Source: Mesostigma viride (taxonomy: Eukaryota > Streptophyta > Mesostigmatophyceae > Mesostigmatales > Mesostigmataceae). Taken from it: 28,870 nt of DNA. The stretch covers positions 1 through 28,870 of the forward strand of contig RPFO01000989.1 of assembly GCA_009746045.1 (NCBI GenBank). The letters run 5' to 3'. Made by a program: the position numbers and the translations under genes. The notes below the pieces were generated by a model, which saw nothing but the letters and a program-made list of their open reading frames with translations, did not search any database and was not told the DNA's origin. Positions 19,586 to 28,870 of this stretch are shown here, one piece after another. Within the stretch, counting starts at the first letter, position 1. Each line of letters starts with the position of its first letter.

Positions 19586-19849
19586 GGAGTACAAGGGTGA
19601 CGCGTGCCAGTAGTCACCCCCGCCTCGTATTGGGTGGTTAGCAGTACTGATAGAGGGAAAATAAACAGGCCATGATAAGGATACAGGCGGTAGACCCGAG
19701 TAGTGTTGCTTAATTAAATCATGTTTTATTGTTTCTAATTTGTTTTGGCCTACTTCTTTCTTAGAGGCCTAAAATCATCAAGTCACTGACCCCAGTGGGC
19801 TTGATTTTTATTTCGTGTCGCTATTGTACCCCCAAAATGGTACCCCAGC
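19586..19849 (+). other. Spacer with a possible splice acceptor
   Basis: A pyrimidine-rich run ends in TTTCTTTCTTAG at about 19752-19763, with a CTAAT branch-like motif upstream. It could allow the next ORF to be translated from a spliced RNA. An upstream ATG at 19836 opens a short overlapping frame that ends within 12 codons. Confidence 0.3.
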
Positions 19850-20377
19850 ATGGGGGTCCCCTTTCCTCGTAAGGGATTATCCCCAAAGGAAATCGACATT
19901 CTAACACTGGAAAACGCCTACCCTGGCGAGAAAGCTCGCGAGTTAACGGCCCGGTACCGCGCGGCTGTCAAGCTCATCCGCAAACGAGTGCACGGCTACG
20001 GCGAGTCGTATCATCAGACCGCCCACGCCCATCTAGTTTACCGCGCACTGTTCTCCCACGAGGACGACGCAAGTCTTCCTCCATTTGTGGAACCCGCGGC
20101 CCCTAACGTCCTCGCGTCACTCGTACTCCCAAAGTCACGCCCGGCCGGCCCGCGGCCTCGGCGTACGGCCATCCGCACAATTGGCGGCGGGTACCTCCTC
20201 CGTAGTATCTGGGTCATTGAAGCCATCGCGCGCGCCGCACGCCTGGAGCCTGCCCCTACTAGTGACTTTACGGTTTCGGCGGCGAGAGTACGTGCACCGT
20301 ACCTCAGACGGTCCCATGACGGACCCCGTAAATATCGAGGGCTAGATAACGTCTTGACCGTTCTTCCTTCTATATAG
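19850..20377 (+). CDS. Unrecognised 175-residue ORF before gag B
   Basis: ATG at 19850 to TAG at 20375-20377. I do not recognise the family. Residues 1-70 look folded and partly helical, with EIDILTLENAYPGEKARELT and YRAAVKLIRKRVHGYGE. The middle is Pro/Arg-rich, then comes a second ordered part (IGGGYLLRSIWVIEAIARAA) and a basic tail. No membrane segment or zinc pattern is evident. It sits 70 bases before gag and in the same orientation, so it is likely part of element B. Element A may have had a counterpart left of the window, which cannot be checked here. It is not clearly related to the preceding ORF. Confidence 0.5.
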   Translation: MGVPFPRKGLSPKEIDILTLENAYPGEKARELTARYRAAVKLIRKRVHGYGESYHQTAHAHLVYRALFSHEDDASLPPFVEPAAPNVLASLVLPKSRPAGPRPRRTAIRTIGGGYLLRSIWVIEAIARAARLEPAPTSDFTVSAARVRAPYLRRSHDGPRKYRGLDNVLTVLPSI

Positions 20378-20447
20378 CGGCACTAGTGAGACCCCTTGTG
20401 TTTAATTCAATAACTATTAGTAATTAAATTCTTGCGTGCATAAACAA

Positions 20448-22279
20448 ATGGCCGATCATAGTCAACATCCGCCTAGGCAGGCAGGAGTAGACAATGCAGA
20501 CGCTGTGAGTCAGCGTACCCGGTCCCATCAGGCCGGCCAACCCCAGGCACGGCCCCCTCAGCCTGTCCCTGCACCGGCTGCTAGTGTAGTCCCACCCGAG
20601 ACCGCTCCTATTAATGACAGGACAGCAAACCAATCCCCTGCGGCTACCGAGCCCACTCTACACCTTACCCCTGATCAGCCCCAGGTAGCTATCCCTCGCA
20701 CCTCTCCGGTTGGTCGCGGGCGTGGTGGTGGCAGTGCTAGCCCACAAACCCAGTTACATGTTGGGCGAATTGTCGGCCAATATCCTGTCGCATCAGTAGC
20801 CCCTCGTGCTAGCCTGCGCCCGGGATTGCGTGCTCACCCACCGTCATCTGTGCGTCTGTCCGCCCCCATCGGTGGTCGGGTAGCACGTCCCGCTATTCCT
20901 CGTACAGAGGCCATTTCTGAGCTGGCCAATGGGCCCTATTCCATGGCCCACACTCACACTCGCGTAGCCGACATTGAGGCTAACGCTGATTTCAGTACCA
21001 TGCATCCCTCAGATCCCTTGTACGACCATCAATTCTATTATGAGACACACTCTGCTCGCCCTCGGTCACGCATGGCTACCCGAGGCGCCCGTTCTGCGCC
21101 TGGTATTCCTGCCCGTGCTCCGATCCCGTCCTACGACCCGGTCGACGACGTACCGGACTTGTGTCCCAGCGACAATGGTGAGGAACCCGCCGACGACAAC
21201 GCGGGTGATGATTCGCTCCCTCCGTGGGCTCGATATGTTGAGGTGAGTGGTCCCCGCCGTCCTGGTGGTAAAGACCGCAAACCTCCCGCTTTGCCCACGC
21301 TTTCTGTCACTAGACTGACGCTCGATTGTACAGCCCAACAGATTCTTGATTGGAAACACTCATTGTATCAGGAATTTTCTCTGTGGGAGGAATACCACGA
21401 TTGGCGTCTGTCTGACTCTGTTAAGATAGGCCTCATTCGCACCCGTGCTCTTGACCGTGCTGTCGCCTCTCTCCTGGGATGTGAAGAAGTAGCCTCCCAT
21501 ACGTACCCTGGTTCGGTTGCTGAGCTGATGGCGCGCATAGAGCGTCGTTGTATTCCCCCTGACGCCGACCGCCGCGAGCGGTTGGAATTCGGTCGCCTCC
21601 GTCAAGGCCAGCGCCATGTTTCGGCGTATATGACCGACTTTGACCTGCGCCTGGCTCGCCTTAAGGACGTCTCAGGTGCCGAGGCCCGCGCCCGCTTTCT
21701 TGAAGGTTTACACCCAGCACTCCTCGCTGAGGTCTTCCGCCACTTTTCTGAAAGCCGATGGCAGGACCTGCAGCTGCGGCAGATTCGCCCCTATCTCCTT
21801 CGAGTCGCGGACCTCATCATGCCACAACAACGCACGGCCCGCGCGAGCGTGAATCAGTTAGGCGTGATTAATGACCCCGACCAGGACGAGTTTGTAGATG
21901 AGCTTCAGATCCCCTTGCGTGTGGCCGAGTTGGCTGTGATGGATGCCTCGCGCATCCGCTGCTATCACTGTCAGGAAATTGGGCATATCAAGCGTGCTTG
22001 CCCTCGTTTCCTTGCCGGCGCCCCGGCTACCGCTCCTACAATGCCGCAGCGCTCTCCGGCTCCGACCGGCCGCCCCGTTCCTTTTCAGCGCCCGACCAAT
22101 ACCCTACCTACGGCTGGTCCGACTCAGCGTGCGCGCGCCCGCTGAATGAGGTGGATGTTCAACCGCAGGACCCCGCTGGCAGCCTACCCGCCGACGAGCC
22201 GCCTTCCGGTCTACTCGGTGGTAAGGCGGTGTTCGACTCTTTCTCCCGTGACCCGCCTTTGGGGGAGGGGGAAGAGTAG
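20448..22279 (+). pseudogene. gag: Gag of element B, one single-base deletion near its end
   Basis: The first ATG of the frame is at 20448 (MADHSQHPPRQAG). Residues 1-280 are Pro/Gln/Arg-rich and probably disordered. A capsid-like helical part follows (about 285-470) with EEVASHTYPGSVAELMARIE and ARARFLEGLHPALLAEV, matching element A. The zinc knuckle CYHCQEIGHIKRAC is at 21960-22001. The frame stops at 22145, but the conserved Gag end (PLNEVDVQPQD, GGKAVFDS) continues in the next frame back to a TAG at 22277-22279, so one base appears lost at about 22140. Gag forms the particle and binds RNA. Without that one base the reading frame would be whole. Confidence 0.85.
22258..22279 (+). promoter_or_regulatory. 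Candidate -1 frameshift site at the gag/pol boundary of element B
   Basis: The heptamer TTTGGGG (22258-22264) has the X XXY YYZ form in the Gag C-terminal frame, five codons before the TAG. The -1 frame from here is open into the protease. A purine block GAGGGGGAAGAGT follows, and the same block is present in element A at 2404-2416 despite wide divergence nearby. UUUGGGG is not among the most efficient eukaryotic slippery sites, so this is a hypothesis. Confidence 0.45.
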
Positions 22280-23196
22280 ACCGCCAAGACGGGGGCACCT
22301 TGCGGTCAGACCCCGCCCCAGTATTTTTGCCAGTATATACCACGCGACTGGGCGAAGCGACCCCACCCTCACCTCCTCGCGTGCGCCCCTTGCTTCTTTT
22401 TACAGCAGGACTCCCAGTGCCTGCGACCGTCACCGACCCAACCCTCGCCACCACCGAGGTTATGACGGTAAAGCTATTAGTAGATAACGGTGCTGCCTGC
22501 ACCTTCGTGAGTGATGCCCTTGTACAGCGCCTAGGATTAACTCCAGTCCCACATGATGTTCCTGTTGCCATCCACTATGCGGATGGGCGAACGAGTGTCT
22601 CCACAGGAACTGTGAAGCTGCGACCTGTTGTGAACGGGACCCCAATTGATGTCCTTGCCACTGTCGGCCCGATTACAGCAGCCGATATATTGCTAGGATT
22701 AGACTGGCTGCAAGACAACAAGGTACAGATTAACCATGACACCATGATTGTCTGGTTCCCCGACGGCACCCACTGGCTCCCCGACAGGTACTATGATGTT
22801 ACCCAGGCCACTGTGGTGGACGTTACGCAAGCTGTTGATCCTTGTCATATTCGCTCCCTGGACGAAGTCCTCATGACCCGTGAGGAACTTCGTGAGCTGG
22901 TCAAACAGGAAGGAGAGCTTCAGTGTTTTGTATTGCAGCTTATGGCTGACCCGGCATGCATCGATCCCCTCGTCGCTGCTCTGAACGAGATGGGCATAGG
23001 ATTCACAACAGAGGAACAGGCCCGCTTTGATAAGATCATCGATTCCTCCAAGACGTTTGAGGAGCGAACACCTGCTTATCCCCCGGCCCGCGCTGTGCTC
23101 CATCGCATTCATCTCAAACCAGGTGCGGCACCCACACACTCACCAATGTATAGAATGGGCCCAAGCGAGCTCAAGGAGCTCAAGCAAATCCTATTT
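22265..23196 (+). pseudogene. pol: Protease and RT start, element B pol
   Basis: Frame 1 is open from the gag overlap to a TAG at 23203-23205. After a Pro-rich lead, LLLFTAGLPVP parallels LLLFRGGLAVP of element A. The retropepsin active site reads LVDNGAACTFVSDAL at about 22480; Asn replaces the usual Thr or Ser of DTG/DSG, which may weaken catalysis. The second protease motif is ILLGLDWLQ (about 22690). The end, LHRIHLKPG and SPMYRMGPSELKELKQIL, leads into RT, but one base is missing near 23197 and the rest lies in frame 3. Confidence 0.85.
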
Positions 23197-25446
23197 CCCT
23201 GCTAGACTCTGGTCTTATAGAACCCAGTAATAGTCCCTTCTCTGCAGGTGTCCTTCTGGTCCCCAAGCCCAACGGCAAGTGGCGACTAGTTACGGACTAC
23301 CGAAAGCTGAATGATATTACCATCAAGTCAAAATACCCCCTTCCTAGGATAGATGACATTTTCAACAAAGTCCAAGGTGCAACGTGCTTTACTGTCCTAG
23401 ATTGTGCAGATGGCTTTTGGCAGTTGCGTATCGCTCCCGAAGATTGCGCAAAAACGGCCTTCGCCACCCCATTCGGCCACTATCAATTCAGAGTAGCAGC
23501 CATGGGTCTCTGTAATTCTCCTGCCAGCTTTCAGATGTTGATGAATGAAGTTCTACGTCCTGTCATGGGCACGTCTCTACTGCCCCAAGTGCCTCAGGAC
23601 CTCAAAGACCCAGATCCAACTGCTGCTCCTGTCCCCATTGCACCTCACAAACGACAATGCGCTGTACCATATATGGACGACATCCTCATTTATTCTCGAA
23701 CCTTTGATGATCATTGTGAGGATGTACAAGCTGTTCTCGACATTATGGAAGCCAACCATTTGTGGGCCCGCCGAGCCAAGGTTCGTGCTGGCCGAAGTGT
23801 ACCATTTCTCGGCCACATCCTGTCCGATAAGGGTGTCGCCACAGATCCTGAGAAAATCGCATCTGTACAAGAATGGCCTGTCCCAACGGACGTCAAGAGC
23901 ATTCGTAGCTTCCTAGGAATGGCATCCTACTATAGGCGATTTATCCCCCGCTTTGCAACCATTGCCGCTCCGATTAATCACCTCTTGAAGAAGGACGTGC
24001 CCTTTGATTGGACGCCGGAGTGCCAGCAAGCCTTTGACCTTCTCAAGTCCCGTCTGACCACAGCCCCGGTGCTGATCTTGCCTGACCCCAGCAAACATTT
24101 TGTGGTGGCGTGCGATGCCAGCAAGGTGGCCATCGGCGGTGTGCTACTCCAGGACCATGGAAACGGCCTACAACCGATAGAGTACATCTCACGCACTATG
24201 ATTCCTGCAGAGCGCAACTACCCCGTACATCAACAAGAGCTCTTGGCTCTCGTTTACTGCTGCCATACGTGGAAACACCATCTGCTGGGCGCGCAATTTG
24301 ATGTGGCCTTGAGTGAGACCAATGAGGCAGACCCGTATCGCCTGATAATTCATACGGACCACCGCCCTTTAACACACGTGCTGACACAACCCAATCTGGT
24401 GCCCCGCATGGCCCGTTGGCTGGAATTTCTAGCCCAGTTTGCCCCTTTTAAAATCCAATATGTAAAGGGGGCTGAAAACATTGTCCCAGACGCGCTGTCC
24501 CGGCGCTCTGACTATTTCTTTTACTCTGACATGGACGTGCTGAATACCACGGTGGTCCCCTCTCCTATCCCAATTGTACCATCCTATGGTGCTACCCCGG
24601 ACACCGAGGAATATCATGACTTATTTCATGTCCCCATGGCCCTGCCCGACTTGCAGTCCTACTGTCCTCTTGCGTCTGAGGGCAGGTCTATACCTCCGGT
24701 AGGGGGGGAGGGATCTGACCCAGAGATTCAAAAACTTTTGCGCGTCCCTCTGTGTCATGTGGCCAAACAGGTTTATAAACCTTTAGAACCTGTGGGGGAG
24801 CCCCTATTATTCGGTAAGGCTGCGGCTGACGTTTTCAAGCCAAAAGCCGACACCGACGTCGCCATGCCTGACTCTGACCTCGAGCGGCTGATTAGTCGTT
24901 TCACGGTAACCGAGCCAGAGGCACAAGCCGCTGTAGCTGCTCACCCCCAACGGATGGGAGACTATCCTTGTCGGTTCGAGGGAGGTTTTCTGTACGTCCA
25001 GCTCCCGTCTGAAGCGTGGAAATTGTACGTTCCAGCCTTATGTCGCCCATCCCTTCTTTACGAGCTCCATGACGCTGCTCTGGGCGGTCACAAGGGCTCC
25101 CAGCGCCTAGTGGAGATCCTCCGCCGGTCGTACTACTGGCCACATATGCGTCGCGACGCCGAGGAATACGTTCGTACGTGCCAGTCTTGTCAGATTATGA
25201 AGCCCCGTAATACCGGGTCCCAAGCGGAGCCCCAAGAGATCCCTGACCCATTGCGCCCGTGGGACAGCATTATGATGGACTTCGTAGGCCCATTTAAGAA
25301 GTCCCCTAAGGGCAATGCTCAGATCCTTGTTTTTGTGGATCGCCTTACTAGGCGCTGCCACTTGGTGCCATGTCCCTTGACCCTCACCTCCCGTGACTGT
25401 GCCCTATTATACCTGCAGAACGTTTTCAGATATCATGGTCTTAGCG
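23197..25446 (+). pseudogene. pol: RT, RNase H and first half of integrase, element B pol
   Basis: Frame 3 is open from 23154 to 25526; true Pol sequence begins at about 23197 (LLDSGLIEPSNSPFSAG). RT: KWRLVTDYRKLN, catalytic FTVLDCADGFWQ (about 23400) and YMDD at 23670-23681. About 30 extra residues, Pro/Asp-rich, stand between RPVMG and the YMDD strand. RNase H: CDASKVAIGG, HQQELLALV, IIHTDHRPL and VPDALSRR give all four acidic residues, with an acidic insert (ETNEADP) before IIHTDH. Integrase: HELHDAALGGHKG and CQSCQIMK (zinc), then MMDFVG (first catalytic Asp). Just after YHGLS a single missing base at about 25446 sends the frame into an unrelated tail. Confidence 0.9.
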
Positions 25447-26388
25447 GCAGTTCATTGCTGATCGTGATAAGCTGTTCACTGCCTCTTTCTGGCAAGAGTT
25501 CTTCGCAGCCTTGGGCACCAAAGTAACCTTGGCACCGCCTACTACAGTTCGTCCTCCCATCTGGTTGAGCGTCTTAACCGTGTGGTTGAGGAGGCCCTCA
25601 AGCATTACGTGAGTAGTGATGGTGGTGATTGGGAGGATTACTTACCCCTCATAGAGTTCTCCCTCAACAACTCTCCACATTCTGCTCATGGGATGACCCC
25701 CTTTCTGCTCGATACTGGACAGCACCCGTTGACTCCCACGGATTTGCTGACTAGTCCCCTTCTTACCCAGGACACACTCAAGCGCAGCACCATTCAAGGA
25801 GTGAATGAGCTGTTGAGTAAGATGGTTAAGTCCCATGAGAGCGCAGTGATCGGCTATCGTGCCGCTCGACAGAAGTACATGGCCCGCATCCGCGCCTCCC
25901 TTGACCGTCGCACTCCGCCTATTCAGGTAGGCGATCTTGTCCTGGTAGAAGGTCCCCAGCTCGGCCGTTTTGCTCACAAGGTCGAAGCTGATCTCAAGGT
26001 AAAACTGCGCCCTCACTTCCTTGGACCCTATAAGGTAGTGGAGCAGCGCGGTGATGTCACCTTTCGCGTAGCTGTCCCTGAAACATGGGGCACCTCCGGT
26101 GTTTTCCACCGCAATCAACTCAAGCTCTACCACCAGAGTTCGTTTCAGGGACGGGAGACCCCTCCGGCGCCCTTGGAACACAATCCGGAGACGGGAGACG
26201 TGGAGGATGAAGTGGCTGCAATCATTGGCCACCGCGACGTCAAGAAGGGTCGCGGAAACCTCCGCCAATACCGCGTCAAATGGATGTATTCCAGGACAGA
26301 TGTAGAGAACAGTTGGTTCTCCGAGAAAGAGTTGGAAGGGTGTGCCCGTCTGTTGTCTGAATACAAGGCCTCTCTCAAAAACAAGTAA
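25447..26388 (+). pseudogene. pol: Integrase second half and chromodomain, element B pol
   Basis: A short segment in frame 2 (25451 to about 25532) carries FIADRDKLF with the second catalytic Asp. A second missing base at about 25532 moves to frame 1, which is open to the TAA at 26388. This holds the Glu in SHLVERLNR, the SLNNSPHSAHGMTPF stretch, the tail motif VGDLVLVEGPQLGRF and, after FHRNQLKLYHQ, a chromodomain with EVAAIIGHRDVKK, YRVKW and SWFSEKELEG. The chromodomain is at the C terminus as in chromoviruses and would tether the integration complex to chromatin. Confidence 0.9.
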
Positions 26389-26557
26389 GCTTACAGAAGT
26401 TCCTGGATTGTTGTGCGTTCGGTTGGTTGTCCCCTCCCATGTCAACAGATGTCACCACGCGGCAAAGAACCGCAGAGGAACCCCAGCCCGCCACGCAATC
26501 CGGGCGGAAGCGTCCCCGTGAAAGTACCGATTGAGGAAGAATCGGGCTCTGAACCGG

Positions 26558-26660
26558 AGGAGCATTATGAGGAGGAGCATTATGAGGAGGAGCATTATGA
26601 GGAGGAGGATTATGAGGAGGAACAGTATGAAGAGGGCCAGTTCGAAGAAGAGTATGAGGA
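26558..26660 (+). repeat. 15-bp tandem repeat coding for acidic EEHYE units
   Basis: About six units of GAGGAGCATTATGAG and variants. The first three are nearly identical and the later ones diverge (EEDYE, EEQYE, EGQFE). They encode a highly acidic segment at the start of ORF3. Confidence 0.85.
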
Positions 26661-27148
26661 GAACCCTGAGTTCACGCATGCTGAGTCTTACCCGGTTGAG
26701 GCCGACCCGACCTCCCACGAGCAGGCGTACCAACCTGAGCAACCATGTCCAATGGTCCAGGTGTTCTCCCTCTCCCGAGCATGGAGCCCTCCCCGTGGAT
26801 ACAAGCGCAGCCCGGCCCGTCACAGCCAGTCGGGTATGTGTTGGCGCCGCCATGGACTCCGCAGGCTTCACCGTATGGTGGCTATGAATGGTGCCCGCTG
26901 GTTATCCTGTCTACCACCCGTCACCAGATCCATCCGGTTATGCTATGCCTGCACTCGCGAGCCCAAGCGACTTGGCCGATCATGATAACAAGCGGATCGA
27001 CCGGTTGTGCTCTACTATGGAGCAAATGCTTAAGCTTATGACCCAATCGGCTGTAGCCCCTGGCGCCGCCAATCCCACGGCTGGCAACGGCTCCATCGCT
27101 GGCGTAGCAGTAAGCGCCTCACCCCTGCCTGTGGTCCCGGTACCAACA

Positions 27149-27236
27149 GTGGCCCCTGAGTCTGCTGTGGCCCCTGAGTCTGTTGTGGCCCCTGAGTCTG
27201 TTGTGGCCCCTGAGTCTGCTGTGGCCCCTGCGCAGT
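27149..27236 (+). repeat. 18-bp tandem repeat coding for VAPES units
   Basis: GTGGCCCCTGAGTCTGYT occurs four times in a row with a partial fifth, giving VAPESA/VAPESV in ORF3. The low divergence suggests recent expansion. Confidence 0.85.
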
Positions 27237-28552
27237 GCAAGAATCCCCCGTCAACCCCGATGCCGAAAGCTGAGCCTGCTTCTTCGGGAAATCCCGTGTC
27301 GGCCACCCCAGCCGCGTCTTCAGCATCGTCGATGCAGTCGCCCACCGCGACCTCCATCCGGAAGACTTCGGAGCTCCCTGGCGCTTCCATTGGCCCAAGT
27401 AGCGGTTTCGCTTCGCGTCCTGTGGGCCGTGGAGGTGGTAGGGGTATGGCTTTTCAGCGGCCTATGGCATCTTCCATGTTTGTGCCCCGCTCTGTTGCCC
27501 TCAACGCCGGGCGCACTAGGCGAGGGGGATTCGCCTCGGCAGCCCCACGGCCAGTGAAGGAGGCTCCCGATACTTCCTACACGGGGGGAGGTCCCGCGTC
27601 AACTCCAGCGACCGGCGCGGAATCTGTGCGACCACCAACAGGTTTGACATCCCCCACGACCTTGGCCCTAGCCATGGCAGGATTGTACAATCTGCCCGAG
27701 CCGCTTGGTCAGATTCATATACCCATGCTTCCCAGTGATGAGCATTTCGGTCCGCCGCCCCGAGTTGCCGCGCCCGCGGCCCCTGAGGATGCGACTCTGC
27801 CACAAGACGTCCCGCCGCCCCCTTGGGGCCTAGTGCCGTTTTATCGGCCGGCAGCAATGTCTATGCATCATGTGATAAGGGTCAGGTACCAGTTTCAGCG
27901 GGCTTGGACGGATCCCATCGTCCAGACGGGACAATTCGCCTATCCGGACGATGTGACAGTCGACGCTGTTCAAGGCGTGTACTTTTACCGCCAAGTGCCG
28001 GGTCTGGAGCACCCTGCACACCTGGAGATAATCACCCAGCTGGAGCCGCTGCGACCTGCCCCTGTCCGACCCTTGGTCACGAACGACGACCCAGACGTGC
28101 GCGTGACACCTGACCTCCCGCACCTGGAGGATTTCACTCGACTCCCTCGGATCATGTGGGTCTACACCGAGAACGGCAATCGACATCGCGTCAGAGACTT
28201 CAGATACATGCCACGTTCCGGAGAGCAATTGTTCGAGGTACTGTACCCACCTGAGATGGTGCGTGGTCTGACGATGAGTGACGTTAATACGATGCGCCTC
28301 GCAATCGTCCGTGCTGTGCGACCCTTCCTGCAAAGGTTTCAGTGTGGATTCATTGATTGGGCACGCTTGCACGTGGTGATTACCCGCCACCAGTATCTTT
28401 GGGCCTTTCTGGGCCTGCTGCCTGAGAACGTCTGGGAGGACGTCTATCTCCGCAGCGAGCGCCCTCCCCTGGGTGTCCGTGGAGACGTGCAACGTGACTA
28501 TACTCGCGCCGTGCTCAACGCCCGAGGAATGTTTCAAGGTGATCCGGAGTAG

Positions 28553-28870
28553 ATAGAAGGCCTTACGCCGCCCGGGATGACCCTGTACTCGTGTAGGGGT
28601 CCCGGTAGATAGCCAGCATGGAGGACTGGAAGGATGGAAACCATGGGAATGACTCTGTAGAGAGAATTGAGCAGCCAGCAGGCAAGGTAGCGTTCCCGCC
28701 CGCACCTTGGCCGAAGGAGGCCCGGCACCGTCTGTGTCGGGACAGTCCCCGCCGCCTCATGCGATCTCTAGTCAGGTGGGCCGGCCCCCGCCCCTGACGC
28801 CCAAGTTACACGAGACGCGTGGTTCTGGCGACTGCTTGATCCTACGGAGAACCTCTTGTGGCTCGAAGTC
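28553..28870 (+). other. Sequence after ORF3 of element B, no gene seen
   Basis: By analogy with element A this is the 3' untranslated part before the polypurine tract and 3' LTR, which would lie just beyond the window. A 60-codon frame (28618-28797) has no recognisable motif. Confidence 0.4.

Larger units (their letters stand above)
26449..28552 (+). pseudogene. ORF3 of element B, extra gene after pol, two single-base deletions
   Basis: ATG at 26449 (MSPRGKEPQRNPSPP), 60 bases after pol. The coding signal runs in frame 1 to about 26750, frame 3 to about 26888, then frame 2 to TAG at 28550-28552, about 700 residues in all. Order: acidic Tyr-containing repeats (EEHYE), a Pro/Tyr-rich part, a short helix (RIDRLCSTMEQMLKLM), VAPES repeats, an RGG-like GRGGGRG, a Pro-rich linker and a C-terminal domain of about 160 residues. 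That domain shares LPRIMW, YMPRSGE, CGFIDWARL and RHQYLWAF with element A ORF3. No membrane segment, signal peptide or enzyme motif is seen. The family is unknown to me. The RGG-like and disordered parts would suit RNA or particle binding, which is inference. Confidence 0.75.
17355..28870 (+). mobile_element. Element B: Ty3/gypsy chromovirus with extra 5' ORFs and ORF3, 3' end outside window
   Basis: In order: end of a 5' LTR, long leader, two small ORFs, gag, protease, RT, RNase H, integrase, chromodomain and ORF3. The 3' LTR would begin just beyond the window, judging by the 320-base gap between ORF3 and polypurine tract in element A. The frames are broken only by apparent single-base deletions (about 22140, 23197, 25446, 25532, 26750, 26888). 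The pol content is otherwise complete, so this copy shows the full gene set that element A has partly lost. Confidence 0.9.

Noticed and set aside
25642-26445. 267-codon minus-strand frame opposite integrase B
   Set aside because: It mirrors the plus-strand integrase and chromodomain, which have clear motifs; the minus reading has none.
27830-28705. 291-codon minus-strand frame opposite ORF3
   Set aside because: It overlaps the conserved plus-strand ORF3 domain and shows no recognisable motif.

Overview
This window looks like repeat-rich nuclear DNA of a eukaryote. Nearly everything recognisable is LTR retrotransposon, the standard stop codons fit all long frames, and there are no bacterial operons, rRNA or tRNA genes. 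I cannot name the species. A fungus, alga or other protist are all possible.

Layout. (1) Positions 1-14064 hold element A, a Ty3/gypsy chromovirus whose 5' LTR lies left of the window. It has a decayed gag, protease, a remnant of reverse transcriptase (RT), a nearly complete integrase, a chromodomain, an extra third ORF, a polypurine tract and a 667-bp 3' LTR. Most of its RT and all of its RNase H are deleted. (2) Element A is split at its gag/pol junction by a complete Ty1/copia-type element on the minus strand (2449-8332). The two LTRs of this insert differ by one base, it is flanked by a CCCGG target duplication, and its gag and pol frames are intact. (3) Positions 14065-16300 are intergenic, with only a weak, possibly broken gene candidate on the minus strand. 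(4) Positions 16305-17311 are an uninterrupted (TTG)n microsatellite of about 335 units, preceded by a hairpin. (5) From about 17355 to the window end lies element B, a second, diverged chromovirus of the same lineage. It has the end of its 5' LTR, a 1.25-kb leader with tandem repeats, two small ORFs before gag, then gag, protease, RT, RNase H, integrase, chromodomain and a full-length third ORF. Its 3' LTR would lie just outside.

How the parts relate. A and B share collinear gag, protease, integrase, chromodomain and a downstream ORF3 with a conserved C-terminal domain I do not recognise. The chromodomain would direct integration to chromatin. The first small ORF of B carries a domain with the spacing and key residues of the RNase H1 hybrid-binding domain (also called viroplasmin or Cauli_VI). 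This pairs a possible RNA:DNA-hybrid-binding accessory protein with a reverse-transcribing element.

The strongest leads are the ORF3 family, the hybrid-binding-domain ORF upstream of gag, the copia-type polyprotein in which the protease-like segment lies between integrase and RT instead of before integrase, and the 1-kb perfect TTG tract. All homology statements come from reading motifs by eye. No database search was possible.
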